In this document: positions 32,749 through 39,961 of the stretch, piece after piece
How the letters are laid out: each line of letters starts with the position of its first letter
How positions within the stretch are numbered: position 1 is the first letter of the stretch
NCBI RefSeq assembly: GCF_026627445.1
Contig: NZ_JAPNLJ010000058.1
Location: 1-39,961 of the forward strand
DNA length: 39,961 nt
Source: Streptomyces sp. H27-H1
GTDB lineage: Bacteria; Actinomycetota; Actinomycetes; Streptomycetales; Streptomycetaceae
Direction of reading: 5' to 3'
Program-made: the position numbers and the translations under genes
The notes under the pieces: generated by a model
The model's input: the letters and a program-made list of their open reading frames with translations, nothing else
The model's database searches: none
What the model was told of the DNA's origin: nothing

Positions 32749-32763
32749 ATTTTAGTGCTAAAT
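32749..32763 (-). promoter_or_regulatory. XRE promoter -10 box within a palindrome
   Basis: Read on the minus strand the arms TTTAG and CTAAA (32751-32762) flank two bases. The -10-like TAAAAT (32754 to 32749) overlaps the second arm. It is about 40 bases upstream of the XRE start, as expected of an autoregulatory operator. Confidence 0.55.
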
Positions 32764-32891
32764 CATCACCGGCATTATCTACCTGCCTAGATGGCTTCCG
32801 CCACACAGTGCAACGAACTTCGTCTACCCAGCTAGCGGACCGGATCGAAAGTGACCCACGCCATATTGTCCCAGGCGTGCCCCGCAGGACC

Positions 32892-32922
32892 TTGACAGGG
32901 CCTGTGTGCGACGGCGTATCTT
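32892..32922 (+). promoter_or_regulatory. Strong divergent promoter
   Basis: A perfect -35 box ttgaca (32892-32897) is followed after 19 bases (18 if gtatct is used) by tatctt (32917-32922). It points away from the XRE gene, and transcription would start near 32929. No convincing gene follows. Confidence 0.55.
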
Positions 32923-32932
32923 CGTCCAGCCG

Positions 32933-32946
32933 TCTAGTCCACTAGA
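32933..32946. promoter_or_regulatory. 14-bp CTAG palindrome, operator candidate
   Basis: tctagtccactaga has perfect 6-bp arms around CC and lies at the inferred start of the divergent transcript. Three more CTAG tetranucleotides occur within 32780-32990 (at 32788, 32831 and 32980), a high density for this base composition. Confidence 0.6.
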
Positions 32947-33319
32947 TGACTCGGCGCTCAACCGCTGGACGCTCCGCGTCTAGCCGACTGAGCGGCAGGG
33001 CCGGTGGGCGAGGGGTGAGGGGGAGGAGTCGCGATGCCGCCACGGCGGCAGGCTCCAGGAGTGGGAACAGGGGGGATGGATCGCTCGCCTGTGGGCTGGG
33101 GTACGGGGGTCCTCAGCCCATGGGGGGCGAGACGCTCGCCGACGGGAGCCGACGCCCGCCGGCGGGAGTCCGGTGGAATCCGACGGGGGAGCCGGACGCC
33201 GGACGACGCGGTCCGGCCGCGACCCGGGGCGCGGCACGGATGACGGTCCGGGGTGCGGTTAACGGTCCGGGGCGCGGCGCGGATAACGGTCCGGCGGGGC
33301 GGTGTTGATCCGCCCGGCC
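32947..33319. other. Transcribed-looking stretch without a convincing gene
   Basis: The stretch lies downstream of the divergent promoter. One plus-strand frame of 69 codons (ATG at 33034, ending 33243) has an ideal GGAGGAG ribosome-binding site five bases upstream. Only about three quarters of its codons end in G or C, lower than real genes here, and the peptide is Arg/Gly/Pro-rich without features. A longer frame from ATG at 32946 is no better. Near 33245-33300 the motif aacggtccgg recurs. The transcript may encode a small protein or act as RNA. Confidence 0.35.
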
Positions 33320-34219
33320 CTAGCCGGACAGCATCACGCTGCTGACCCGGCCCGGCATCCGGTCCAGTGCCGAACCCGGGGCCAGGCCGCCGCGCAGCAG
33401 CACGAACCGGGACGGGGGCAGGCCCGTCATCGACTTCACCTCGCGGCTCAGGTGCGCCTGGTCGTGGTAGCCGCACGCGGCCGCCACGTGCGCGGCCGCC
33501 GTTCCCCCCGCCAGCATCCGCAGTGCGTGCTGCAGCCGGAACACCCGGGCCACGGCCTTGGGGGACAGGCCGACGTGTTCGCGGAACCGCGACCGCAGCG
33601 TGCGGGCACTCCACCCCGTCGCGGCGCTCACCCGGCTGAGGGAGCGGGTGTTCGCCCAGAGTCCGCTGAGGGCTCCACTGACCTCGGACGCGGGGGAGGG
33701 GTTGTCGTCGAGGCGGGCGCCGAACACCCCGTCGAGCAGGGCGAAGCGCTCCGTCCACGTGGGGAGCGACTGGAGCCGCTCGGTCAGGAACCGGCCCTGC
33801 GGTCCGAGGACGTCCGCCAGATCCACGTGGGCGTCCTCGAAATGCCACATCGGGATGCCGAACAGCCGGTGGCAGCCCTGCGGGGTCATGTTCACCTCCA
33901 GCCCGTGCACGACCCCCGCATGCACCCCGATCGCCGGCACCGTGCGCGGGCCGCTGATCATGGCCTGGGCGGCGGGCCGCAGCCGCGCCGTGCCGAGGTC
34001 CTCCGTACGGGACACCCACAGGCCGTCGGAGAAGGTGAAGACGAGCGTCACGCAGCCGGTGGGCAGCTCCAGACGGCGTCTGGGGGCGGTGAACTCGGTA
34101 TGGAAACCGGTGTAGTTGATGATCATTGGCCGCAGGGCGGCGGGAGGTCGGCGGCGTCGCGCCGAGCCGCCGCCGGAAGCGGGCGCCGTACGTGCCTCGA
34201 AGACGTCGACGGATCCCAT
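33320..34219 (-). CDS. AraC-family transcriptional regulator
   Basis: The 299-residue regulator has an N-terminal sensor region (about 25-190: YTGFHTEFTAPRRRLELPTG, CVTLVFTFSDGLWVS) of the kind labelled DUF6597. The C-terminal AraC DNA-binding domain has two helix-turn-helix units, LSRVSAATGWSARTLRSRFR and HVAAACGYHDQAHLSREVKS, and the family end MTGLPPSRF. The ligand is unknown. It is followed upstream on the same strand by the RNB ribonuclease gene with a 160-bp gap, so it is probably transcribed separately. Confidence 0.9.
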   Translation of the reverse strand: MGSVDVFEARTAPASGGGSARRRRPPAALRPMIINYTGFHTEFTAPRRRLELPTGCVTLVFTFSDGLWVSRTEDLGTARLRPAAQAMISGPRTVPAIGVHAGVVHGLEVNMTPQGCHRLFGIPMWHFEDAHVDLADVLGPQGRFLTERLQSLPTWTERFALLDGVFGARLDDNPSPASEVSGALSGLWANTRSLSRVSAATGWSARTLRSRFREHVGLSPKAVARVFRLQHALRMLAGGTAAAHVAAACGYHDQAHLSREVKSMTGLPPSRFVLLRGGLAPGSALDRMPGRVSSVMLSG

Positions 34220-34379
34220 GTCCGGGCCCTCCCCCGCTGTTGCACGGCCGGTGACGCCGCGTGGTCGGCCGATGATTGCAGGTCACGAGGGCCGATGACC
34301 AGAGCGGGCCTACAGCCGATCAGTTCCGTGCCACCCGCGGGCGGGGCGGTTCGCACCCACCGCCCCGGGGGCCGTCGGA

Positions 34380-35822
34380 TCAGGCCGGCGCGAAGAGCAC
34401 CTTGGCCGTACCCGGGGCCGCCTCCGTCAGCCGGACCCTGATCCGGTCGCCCAGCGGCAGATCCCCCGACGTGGACTCGATGCGGCCGATCACCGCGGGC
34501 TCCTCCAGCTGGACCGTGCCGACCAGAGGCTCCCGGTCCTTGACGTCGATGACCGTCGCCTCGAAGGTCTCCCCGACCCGGTCCTTGAGCAGCGCCGCCT
34601 CCACCAGGTCCACCGACTCCCGCTCCGCCGAGTTCGCCAGCCGGGTGCCGTCCGCCATCTCCTTCGGCAGGGTTTCGAGCGCGGCCAGCGCCCAGCCGGG
34701 GGGTTCGGTCCCCGTGACCGCCGCGACACACAGCTCCCCCGTGTACCGGTCTACGAGCCTGCGCAGCGGCGCGGTGCAGTGGGCGTACGGGGCCGCGACC
34801 GCGGCGTGCAGGGCGGGGTCCGGGGTCGCGCCGCCGATGAAGACCGTGTAGCCGGCGCCGCGCAGCAGGGTGGTGCACTCCTGCAGGAAGGCGGCGTGGG
34901 CGGGCCGGTGCGGATCGAGCCCGCGCACGAGCTCCGCGTACGGGACGTGGTGCGGCCAGTCGATCCGCAGGGCCTTCGCCGCCCGGCGCAGCCGCCCGAC
35001 CGCTCCGTCGGGGGCGGTCGGCAGGGTCCGTAGGATCCCCGTCCCGGCGGCGAGCATCAGATCGGCGGCCGCCATGCCGGTCATCAGGGAGATCTGAGCG
35101 TTCCAGCCGTCGGCCGGGAGCGAAGCCCGGTAGGCCAGGCTGTAGGAGCCCCCGTGCTCGACGATCTCCTGCTCGGGCACGTTCAGCGAGATGCCGCCGC
35201 GCTCCGTCTCCAAGGCCTCGCGCAGCCCTCCGATGTCCTTGAGGAGGGCCAGCGGCTCCTCGGCCGTGCCCGCGTCGATGGCCTTCTGGACGCCGGCGTA
35301 GTCGAGTTTGGCCCGGCTGCGCACGAGCGCGCGGCGGACGTCGGTGCTCTCCACCCGCCCTTCGGCGTCCAGATCGAGCCGCCACAGCAGGGCCGGGCAG
35401 GTCTGGTCGGGGAGCAGGCTGGCCGCGCCCTCCGAGAGCACGGCCGGGTGCAGGGGGACCTTCTCGTCGGGGAAGTAGAGGGTGGTGACCCGGCGGTGGG
35501 CCTCCGCGTCGAGGGCGCCGCCGGGGGTGACGTAGGCGGCGACGTCGGCGATGGCGTAATGGACCCGGTAACCGCCGGAGGAGCGCCTCGCCAGGTGCAT
35601 GGCCTGGTCCAGATCGCGCGAGGTCGGCGGATCGATCGTGAAGAAGGGGATGTCGGTGGCGTCGAAGTCCGGCAGACGTGGATCGCGTACCGCCCGCTCC
35701 GCCTCGGCGAGTACGGGCGCCGGGAACTCCTCCGGCACCTCCAGCTTCGTCCGCAGTTCACGCAGCGCGGCCCGCAGAGCAGCCCCGTCTGCGCCGGTCA
35801 TGATCATATGACGGCGTGGCAT
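34380..35822 (-). CDS. RNB-domain ribonuclease (RNase II/R family)
   Basis: The 480-residue protein has an RNB catalytic domain (about 50-370) and a short C-terminal S1-like beta domain (about 415-478), but lacks the N-terminal cold-shock domains of E. coli RNase II/R. The active-site strand reads FFTIDPPTSRDLDQAMH. Asp64, Asp70 and Asp72 match three of the four catalytic aspartates, while the fourth is Gln73. Later blocks are VHYAIADVAAYVTPG, YFPDEKVPLHP and YAHCTAPLRRLVDRY. Such shortened RNB proteins are usual in actinobacteria, and I believe the Gln is frequent among them. It would degrade single-stranded RNA 3' to 5'. It is divergent from yaaA. Confidence 0.9.
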   Translation of the reverse strand: MPRRHMIMTGADGAALRAALRELRTKLEVPEEFPAPVLAEAERAVRDPRLPDFDATDIPFFTIDPPTSRDLDQAMHLARRSSGGYRVHYAIADVAAYVTPGGALDAEAHRRVTTLYFPDEKVPLHPAVLSEGAASLLPDQTCPALLWRLDLDAEGRVESTDVRRALVRSRAKLDYAGVQKAIDAGTAEEPLALLKDIGGLREALETERGGISLNVPEQEIVEHGGSYSLAYRASLPADGWNAQISLMTGMAAADLMLAAGTGILRTLPTAPDGAVGRLRRAAKALRIDWPHHVPYAELVRGLDPHRPAHAAFLQECTTLLRGAGYTVFIGGATPDPALHAAVAAPYAHCTAPLRRLVDRYTGELCVAAVTGTEPPGWALAALETLPKEMADGTRLANSAERESVDLVEAALLKDRVGETFEATVIDVKDREPLVGTVQLEEPAVIGRIESTSGDLPLGDRIRVRLTEAAPGTAKVLFAPA

Positions 35823-35928
35823 GAGCCGAGCCTATGGCCGGTGGGCCCGGGCGGCACGGCGAGCCGTCTACCCTGGTCGGGGGCCGCACCCCCGCCGCTG
35901 TGCCGTGCCCGTCGATAGGAGAACCACC

Positions 35929-36729
35929 GTGCTCGTGCTGCTGCCGCCGTCCGAAGGAAAGGCCGCCGGCGGCTCCGGCGCACCGCTGAAGCCCGAGACG
36001 CTCTCGCTGCCGGGGCTGGCCGAGGCGCGGGCCGCGGTGCTGGAGGAGCTCGTCGAGCTGTGCGTGGGCGACGAACTGAAGGCCCGCGAAGTGCTCGGCC
36101 TGAGCGAGGGCCTGCGGGGTGAGGTGGCCAAGAACGCGGAACTGCCGACGGCGGCCGCGCGGCCGGCCGGCGAGATCTACACGGGCGTCCTCTACGACGC
36201 GCTGGGACTGGCGACCCTCCCCCCGGCGGCGCTGTCCCTGGCCGGCGAATCCCTGCTGGTCTTCTCGGGCCTGTGGGGAGCGGTCGGGATCGCGGACCGC
36301 ATCCCCTCTTACCGCTGCTCGATGGGCGTGAAGCTGCCGGGGCTGGGGGCGCTGGGCGCGTTCTGGCGCGAACCGATGGCCTCGGTGATGCCCGAAGCCG
36401 CGGGGGAGGGCCTGGTCCTGGACCTGCGGTCCTCGGCGTACGCCTCCGCGTGGAAGCCGAAGGGCGAGGTGGCGGGGCGGACGGCCACCGTTCGGGTGCT
36501 GCACTCGCAGCTGGTCGACGGGGTCGAGAAGCGGTCGGTGGTGAGCCACTTCAACAAGGCCACCAAGGGCCGCCTGGTCCGCGACCTCCTGACGGCCGGC
36601 GCGATCCCCGCGTCCCCCGCGGAGCTGGTGACGGCCCTCCGGGACCTCGGCTTCACGGTGGAGGCCGAAGCCCCCGCGAAGCCGGGCAGGGCCTGGCCCC
36701 TAGACGTGATCGTCACCCAGATCCACTAG
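35929..36729 (+). CDS. yaaA: Peroxide stress protein YaaA family
   Basis: The 266-residue protein belongs to the DUF328/YaaA family. It begins VLLPPSEGKA (the family's LL-S-P-A/S-K start) and has GEIYTGVLYDALG, LLVFSGLWGAVGIADRIPSY, VLDLRSSAYAS and the end KPGRAWPLDVIV. In E. coli YaaA lowers free iron and limits oxidative damage, and the fold binds DNA. The role in actinobacteria is inferred only from homology. The GTG at 35929 has AGGAG nine bases upstream. It is divergent from the RNB ribonuclease gene and followed by repeat-rich intergenic DNA. Confidence 0.92.
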   Translation: MLVLLPPSEGKAAGGSGAPLKPETLSLPGLAEARAAVLEELVELCVGDELKAREVLGLSEGLRGEVAKNAELPTAAARPAGEIYTGVLYDALGLATLPPAALSLAGESLLVFSGLWGAVGIADRIPSYRCSMGVKLPGLGALGAFWREPMASVMPEAAGEGLVLDLRSSAYASAWKPKGEVAGRTATVRVLHSQLVDGVEKRSVVSHFNKATKGRLVRDLLTAGAIPASPAELVTALRDLGFTVEAEAPAKPGRAWPLDVIVTQIH

Positions 36730-36762
36730 CCCGCAGCCGCCCCCGGCCGCCTGCTGGGGGTG

Positions 36763-36888
36763 GTCGCCTCAAACGCAGGCGGGGCTGGATGTGGCCGGCG
36801 TTGGCCTGTACCGAAGCCGGTCCGTCCGGTGGGCGCAAATCCAGCCTGTCCGGCGTTTGAGGACCGGGGTCTGGGGCGGAGCCCCAGG
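36763..36888. repeat. Intergenic inverted-repeat element, copy 2
   Basis: It carries the same modules as 14854-14935: gtcgcctcaaacgc (36763-36776), gtccggcgtttgaggaccggg (from 36848) and the self-complementary ggtctggggcggagcccca (from 36868). The core lies outside the inverted ends here rather than between them, so the modules can be rearranged. Confidence 0.75.
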
Positions 36889-37230
36889 ATGGGTCCGGGC
36901 GGAGTCCGGGGAACGGGGGAAGGGCGGGTAGGGGACATGCCCCGCAGGGCAGGCCACCCGTGGCCGCGGGCCGGCCGCGGCCACGCGGGAAGTCCGTTCG
37001 CCGCACTGGAAGCCCCGCGCCGCGACCCCACCCGGCCCGGCCGGCGGATCGGAGACCCGGAGTCCCGGCGGCGCAAACAGTGGCCCGGGGATGGCGGACC
37101 CAGGCAACTGCTCGGCGACCCAGGGGCCCAAGGCCCAGGCGGGCCGGCGACCCAAGGGCCAGGCCGGCCGGCCTGGCCCAAAGGCGCAAAGCCCCGGCGA
37201 GTCAGCGGCCCAGGGCCCAGGCCCGGCGGG
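36889..37230. other. Low-complexity intergenic DNA
   Basis: No gene is supported. From about 37100 the sequence is built of variants of ggcccaggc and ccggcgaccca, recurring several times and running into the end of the gene at 37231. This looks like slippage-generated repeat DNA beside the inverted-repeat element. Confidence 0.6.
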
Positions 37231-37980
37231 TCAGCGGCCCAGCGGCCAGGCTACGGCGGCGGGGGTTTGGTCCGAGGCGCCGGCGTAGGTGGCGCACGCG
37301 TCCGTGAGGGTTTCGAGCAGGGTCAGGGGATCGACGAGCGGATGCTCCATGCCACGGAGCCAGGCCACCGAGAGGTCCCCCGGCAGGGCGGCCGGCGGCA
37401 CCAGGACGTAGCTGCCCCGGCAGTGCCACCGCAGCCCCGGGTGCTCGTCCATCGTCTCGGGGTGGCAGTCCAGTTCGCAGGGCCACCACTCGTCCTCGTC
37501 CTCGGGCGTACCCCGGGTCGCGGTGAAGAAGAGCATGCGGGCCTGGTCGCCCGTACCGCCGGACTCCGCGACCGGACCGACCTCGACACCGGCGGCCAGG
37601 AGGCGTTCGAGCGCGCTGCGGCCGGCCTCGAGGGGGACGTCCAGTACGTCGTGGATCATGCCCGTCGCGGTGATGAAGTTGGCCGCGGGCTGGTTGCGCG
37701 CCCAGCGTTCGACCTGCGCGCGGTCCGTCGTGGACTGCGTCTGCCAGGCGAAGGAGATGGGGTGTCGTGCGGGCGTCGGACAGCCGATCCGGTCGCACGA
37801 ACACCGGTAGCCGGCGGGATGCGCGGCGGGCGCGAGCGGCAGACCCGCCGCGGCGACGGCCAGCAGCAGTGCTTCGCGTTCTCGCGCGGGGTCCTCGGCG
37901 TCGGGCTTCGGCTTGCGGCGCAGCCACTGGGAAATCCTGCTCTGCTCGCCGCGTTTGACGCGGCCCGACTCAGACCCCAT
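37231..37980 (-). CDS. Bifunctional DNA primase/polymerase (Prim-pol)-like protein
   Basis: The 249-residue protein has the N-terminal layout of Prim-pol domains: ALLLAVAAAGLPLAPAA, CSCDRIGCPTPARHPISFAW (a Cys-rich insert), VERWARNQPAANFITATG, then HDVLDVPLEAGRSALERL and LRWHCRGSYVLVPPAALPG. The usual metal-binding D-x-D strand is reduced to HDVLDV, and no helicase or other replication domain is attached. Stand-alone proteins of this type are common in streptomycetes and are named for the fold. Primase activity is not demonstrated by the sequence. The C-terminus runs close to a low-complexity tract. Confidence 0.75.
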   Translation of the reverse strand: MGSESGRVKRGEQSRISQWLRRKPKPDAEDPAREREALLLAVAAAGLPLAPAAHPAGYRCSCDRIGCPTPARHPISFAWQTQSTTDRAQVERWARNQPAANFITATGMIHDVLDVPLEAGRSALERLLAAGVEVGPVAESGGTGDQARMLFFTATRGTPEDEDEWWPCELDCHPETMDEHPGLRWHCRGSYVLVPPAALPGDLSVAWLRGMEHPLVDPLTLLETLTDACATYAGASDQTPAAVAWPLGR

Positions 37981-38171
37981 CTATCCCCTCACCTACACCG
38001 TTGCCCCGGTAGACCCTCACATGTTCCCACCATCCTGGGCGCCGGATGACCGCACCCCCCGACCAGGACTCCCACATAACCGCAGAATTCGGCCATATGT
38101 TCTCGGCCATCAGAAGGCCATGACTTATCCCACCCCGGCTCCACGCGGGCTCCGACGGGTCCCGTCCCTGG

Positions 38172-38852
38172 TCAGGCCCTCGCGCCGGCTCCGCCCAGCA
38201 CGGAGTCCACCAGCGCGTCCGCATACGCGTGCGTGAGCGGGGCCGTGCGCAGCAGCCAGCGGTACGTCAGCGGTCCGAGCAGCATCTCCACGGTCAGTCG
38301 CAGATCGGTGTCCGGCGGGAGCTGTCCGGCCTCGCGGGCCGACCGCAACCGCTCCTCGTACAGCGCGAGCTGGGGCTCCAGCAGCTGTGCGTAGAAGCGT
38401 GCCCCGAGCTCGGGGTCGGTGGCGCCGGCCGCCGTCAGGGCGCGCGCGGGGGCCGAGTACCGCTCGTCGGCGAACTCGTCCACCGTCGCCCGCAGTACGC
38501 ACTTCAGGTCGGCGGCCAGGTCCCCGGTGTCGGGGAAGCCGGTCCACCCGCCCCCGGACTCCGTGCCCCCGGAATTCGTGCCTTCGGCGGCGGCGTCCCC
38601 GGCGAGCGCGAGCGAGGCGTCCAGGAGGACCGCGGCCTTCGAGGGCCACCAGCGGTAGATGGTCTGCTTGCCGACTCCGGCGCGGGCGGCGATGGCCTCG
38701 ATGGTCAGCTTGTTGTAGCCGACCTCCCCCACCAGGGCGAGCGCCGCGTCCAGGATGGCCCGCCGCGAGCGGTCGCTGCGGCGCGTGGCGTCGGGGGACC
38801 GGGGGGCGGAGGAGGGGCCGGGACCGGGAGCAGGGAGGGGGTTGGAGCTCAT
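38172..38852 (-). CDS. TetR-family transcriptional regulator
   Basis: The 226-residue regulator has a TetR DNA-binding domain after a Pro/Ser-rich start: SRRAILDAALALVGEVGYNK, LTIEAIAARAGVGKQTIYRW and WPSKAAVLLDASL, about residues 28-80. A helical ligand domain with LKCVLRATVDEFADERYS and LRLTVEMLLGPLTYRWLL follows. It is divergent from dimethylargininase at 38977. An 8-bp inverted repeat between them (38869-38900) is a good candidate for its own operator, so it may control both genes. The ligand is unknown. Confidence 0.9.
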   Translation of the reverse strand: MSSNPLPAPGPGPSSAPRSPDATRRSDRSRRAILDAALALVGEVGYNKLTIEAIAARAGVGKQTIYRWWPSKAAVLLDASLALAGDAAAEGTNSGGTESGGGWTGFPDTGDLAADLKCVLRATVDEFADERYSAPARALTAAGATDPELGARFYAQLLEPQLALYEERLRSAREAGQLPPDTDLRLTVEMLLGPLTYRWLLRTAPLTHAYADALVDSVLGGAGARA

Positions 38853-38868
38853 TTCGGCAATTTATCAA

Positions 38869-38900
38869 TCCCGAACCGCTCGAATTCCAGCCGTTCGGGA
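38869..38900. promoter_or_regulatory. Inverted repeat between divergent tetR and ddaH-like genes
   Basis: tcccgaac (38869-38876) and gttcggga (38893-38900) are exact inverted copies separated by 16 bases. They lie 17 bases before the TetR start. Such placement suggests autoregulation. Confidence 0.5.
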
Positions 38901-38976
38901 AACCACCCAATCAGTTCACTGCGCCGTCCTCGTCCAGGAGGGACGATTCTCTTCTCATCACCATGAGGAGCCCTCA

Positions 38977-39786
38977 TTGCGCAGAGACGCCACACCCCGG
39001 CGCTACCTGATGTGCCCACCCGCGCACTTCAAGGTCACGTACTCCATCAACCCGTGGATGGACCCCACGAAACCGGTGGACCTGCCCCTCGCACAGGCCC
39101 AGTGGGAGGACCTCCGCGACCGCTACCGGGCCCTCGGCCACACCGTCGAGACGCTTGTCCCCGACCGCGGGCTGCCCGACATGGTCTTCGCCGCCAACGG
39201 CGCCCTCGTCGTCGACGGTCGGGTGCTGGGCGCGCGGTTCGCCTATCCCGAGCGGGCGGGCGAGGCGGAGATCCACCTCGACTGGTTCCGGAACAACGGC
39301 TTCCACGACGTGCACGAGCCGTCCCACGTCAACGAGGGCGAGGGCGACTTCGCCGTTACCGCCACCTACATCCTGGCCGGCCGGGGCTTCCGCTCCAGCC
39401 CGCTCTCGCACGACGAGGCCCAGGAGTTCTTCGGCCGCCCGGTCATCGGCCTCGACCTGGTCGACCCGCGCTACTACCACCTGGACACGGCGCTGTCCGT
39501 GCTCGACGGCGACGAGATCATGTACTACCCGGACGCCTTCTCCGAGGGCAGCAGGGCGGTCCTGCGCCGGCTCTTCCCCGACGCGCTGATCGCGCAGGCC
39601 CAGGACGCGGCGGCCCTCGGGCTCAACGCCGTCTCGGACGGCCGGCACGTGCTGCTCCCGCAGGAGGCGACCGGACTCCTCGAACCCCTGCGGGCGCGCG
39701 GGTTCGAGCCGGTCCCCATGGACCTGGGGGAGCTGCTCAAGGGCGGCGGCAGCGTGAAGTGCTGCACGCAGGAGCTGAGGCCCTAG
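38977..39786 (+). CDS. Dimethylargininase (DDAH)-like enzyme
   Basis: The 269-residue enzyme has the pentein fold of N-omega,N-omega-dimethylarginine dimethylaminohydrolases, which release citrulline and dimethylamine (or act on arginine-like substrates). Marks are RRYLMCPPAHFKVTYSINPW, GLPDMVFAANGALV, NEGEGDFA, His168 in YYHLDTALSVLDG, and the C-terminal nucleophile Cys262 in GGGSVKCCTQEL. The start is TTG at 38977, with AGGAG eight bases upstream. An ATG at 38963 is not in this frame. In other streptomycetes this gene often pairs with ornithine aminotransferase; here a terminator follows instead. Control by the divergent TetR gene is likely. Confidence 0.92.
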   Translation: MRRDATPRRYLMCPPAHFKVTYSINPWMDPTKPVDLPLAQAQWEDLRDRYRALGHTVETLVPDRGLPDMVFAANGALVVDGRVLGARFAYPERAGEAEIHLDWFRNNGFHDVHEPSHVNEGEGDFAVTATYILAGRGFRSSPLSHDEAQEFFGRPVIGLDLVDPRYYHLDTALSVLDGDEIMYYPDAFSEGSRAVLRRLFPDALIAQAQDAAALGLNAVSDGRHVLLPQEATGLLEPLRARGFEPVPMDLGELLKGGGSVKCCTQELRP

Positions 39787-39859
39787 CCGGGGCCGCCCGA
39801 CGGGAGCCGCCGGACGGGGGCCGCCCGACGGGGTCTAGAAGGCTGATGAAGATCTTGTT

Positions 39860-39894
39860 GAGGGGCTGTCCGGCCGCAGGCCGGGCAGCCCCTC
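39860..39894. terminator. Hairpin shared by convergent genes
   Basis: gaggggctgtccggc (39860-39874) pairs with gccgggcagcccctc (39880-39894) with one wobble pair. It lies between the dimethylargininase gene and the stop of the minus-strand gene at 39899. Before it, gccgcccgacggg and close variants recur three times (39791-39835). Confidence 0.75.
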
Positions 39895-39898
39895 GTGG

Positions 39899-39961
39899 TC
39901 ATGTGCCGGCTGGGGCGAGGTGCCAAGTGCCGTTCGTGTGGGTGAGCCCGAGGTTGATCAG
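39899..39961 (-). CDS. C-terminal end of an unidentified gene (partial)
   Basis: The minus strand reads 20 codons from the window edge to TGA at 39899-39901: LINLGLTHTNGTWHLAPAGT. The reading is open, and a terminator hairpin follows directly. I do not recognise the family. The short hydrophobic and Trp-containing end would fit a transposase tail among other things, but that is a guess. Confidence 0.45.
   Translation of the reverse strand: MINLGLTHTNGTWHLAPAGT

Noticed and set aside
36760..38049. Long plus-strand frame opposite the Prim-pol-like gene
   Set aside because: It reads through the inverted-repeat element and low-complexity DNA, and the minus frame carries the recognisable Prim-pol blocks.

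Overview
The window looks like chromosomal DNA of a Streptomyces or a close relative. Base composition is very GC-rich with G/C-dominated third codon positions. Many starts are GTG or TTG, and one gene carries the rare TTA leucine codon. Gene families are typical of the genus (DUF5713, eukaryote-like Ser/Thr kinases, F420-dependent flavin enzymes, a bifunctional RNase H/acid phosphatase beside rnpB). This assignment is inferred from sequence content alone.

Layout. 1-1.0 kb: the 3' end of an IS630-type transposase, a 7-bp tandem repeat and mostly unexplained sequence. 1.0-9.1 kb: single genes of ordinary type, namely a small membrane protein, a lipoprotein, an Rv3520c-family F420 oxidoreductase, a DUF5336-like protein, a cell-wall amidase, a methyltransferase, a LysR regulator divergent from a CTP-synthase-tail-like amidotransferase, and a probably frameshifted small gene. 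9.4-11.4 kb: a membrane Ser/Thr kinase. 11.4-21.3 kb: a catabolic region with a fused acyl-CoA dehydrogenase, an SCP-x type thiolase, an amidohydrolase, a cytochrome P450, a MaoC hydratase, a zinc alcohol dehydrogenase and a short-chain dehydrogenase. 21.4-24.6 kb: a TTA-containing lipoprotein gene, a large protein of unknown function and a decayed Ser/Thr kinase. 24.7-29.4 kb: the Nif3 / zinc-ribbon / RNase H-phosphatase operon, the RNase P RNA gene (minus strand) and a membrane protein gene apparently split by an in-frame amber codon. 29.6-32.7 kb: a regulated cassette of XRE regulator, ImmA/IrrE metalloprotease, MAB_1171c-type membrane protein and PAP2-like membrane protein. 33.3-39.8 kb: an AraC regulator, an RNB-domain ribonuclease, YaaA, a Prim-pol-like protein, a TetR regulator divergent from dimethylargininase, and the tail of an unidentified gene.

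How the genes work together. The catabolic genes form a coherent acyl-CoA oxidation set like that used by actinobacteria on sterol or other branched side chains: dehydrogenase, (R)-specific hydratase, SDR dehydrogenase and thiolase, with P450 and alcohol dehydrogenase as plausible entry oxidations. Two operator types tie it together. Perfect matches to the KstR consensus TnnAACnnGTTnnA lie before the acyl-CoA dehydrogenase (11447) and the MaoC gene (18159). A second palindrome, TGAC-N5-GTCAG, lies before the same two genes and also before the F420 oxidoreductase at 3.5 kb. I read this as a small dispersed regulon under two regulators that are not obviously encoded here.

The best candidate for an uncharacterised system is the XRE-ImmA-MAB_1171c-PAP2 cassette. 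Three of its genes are translationally coupled or nearly abutting. Its upstream region is unusually rich in CTAG and holds a palindrome over the likely XRE -10 box. A consensus-like -35 promoter with a perfect 14-bp palindrome points the opposite way into a stretch without a convincing gene.
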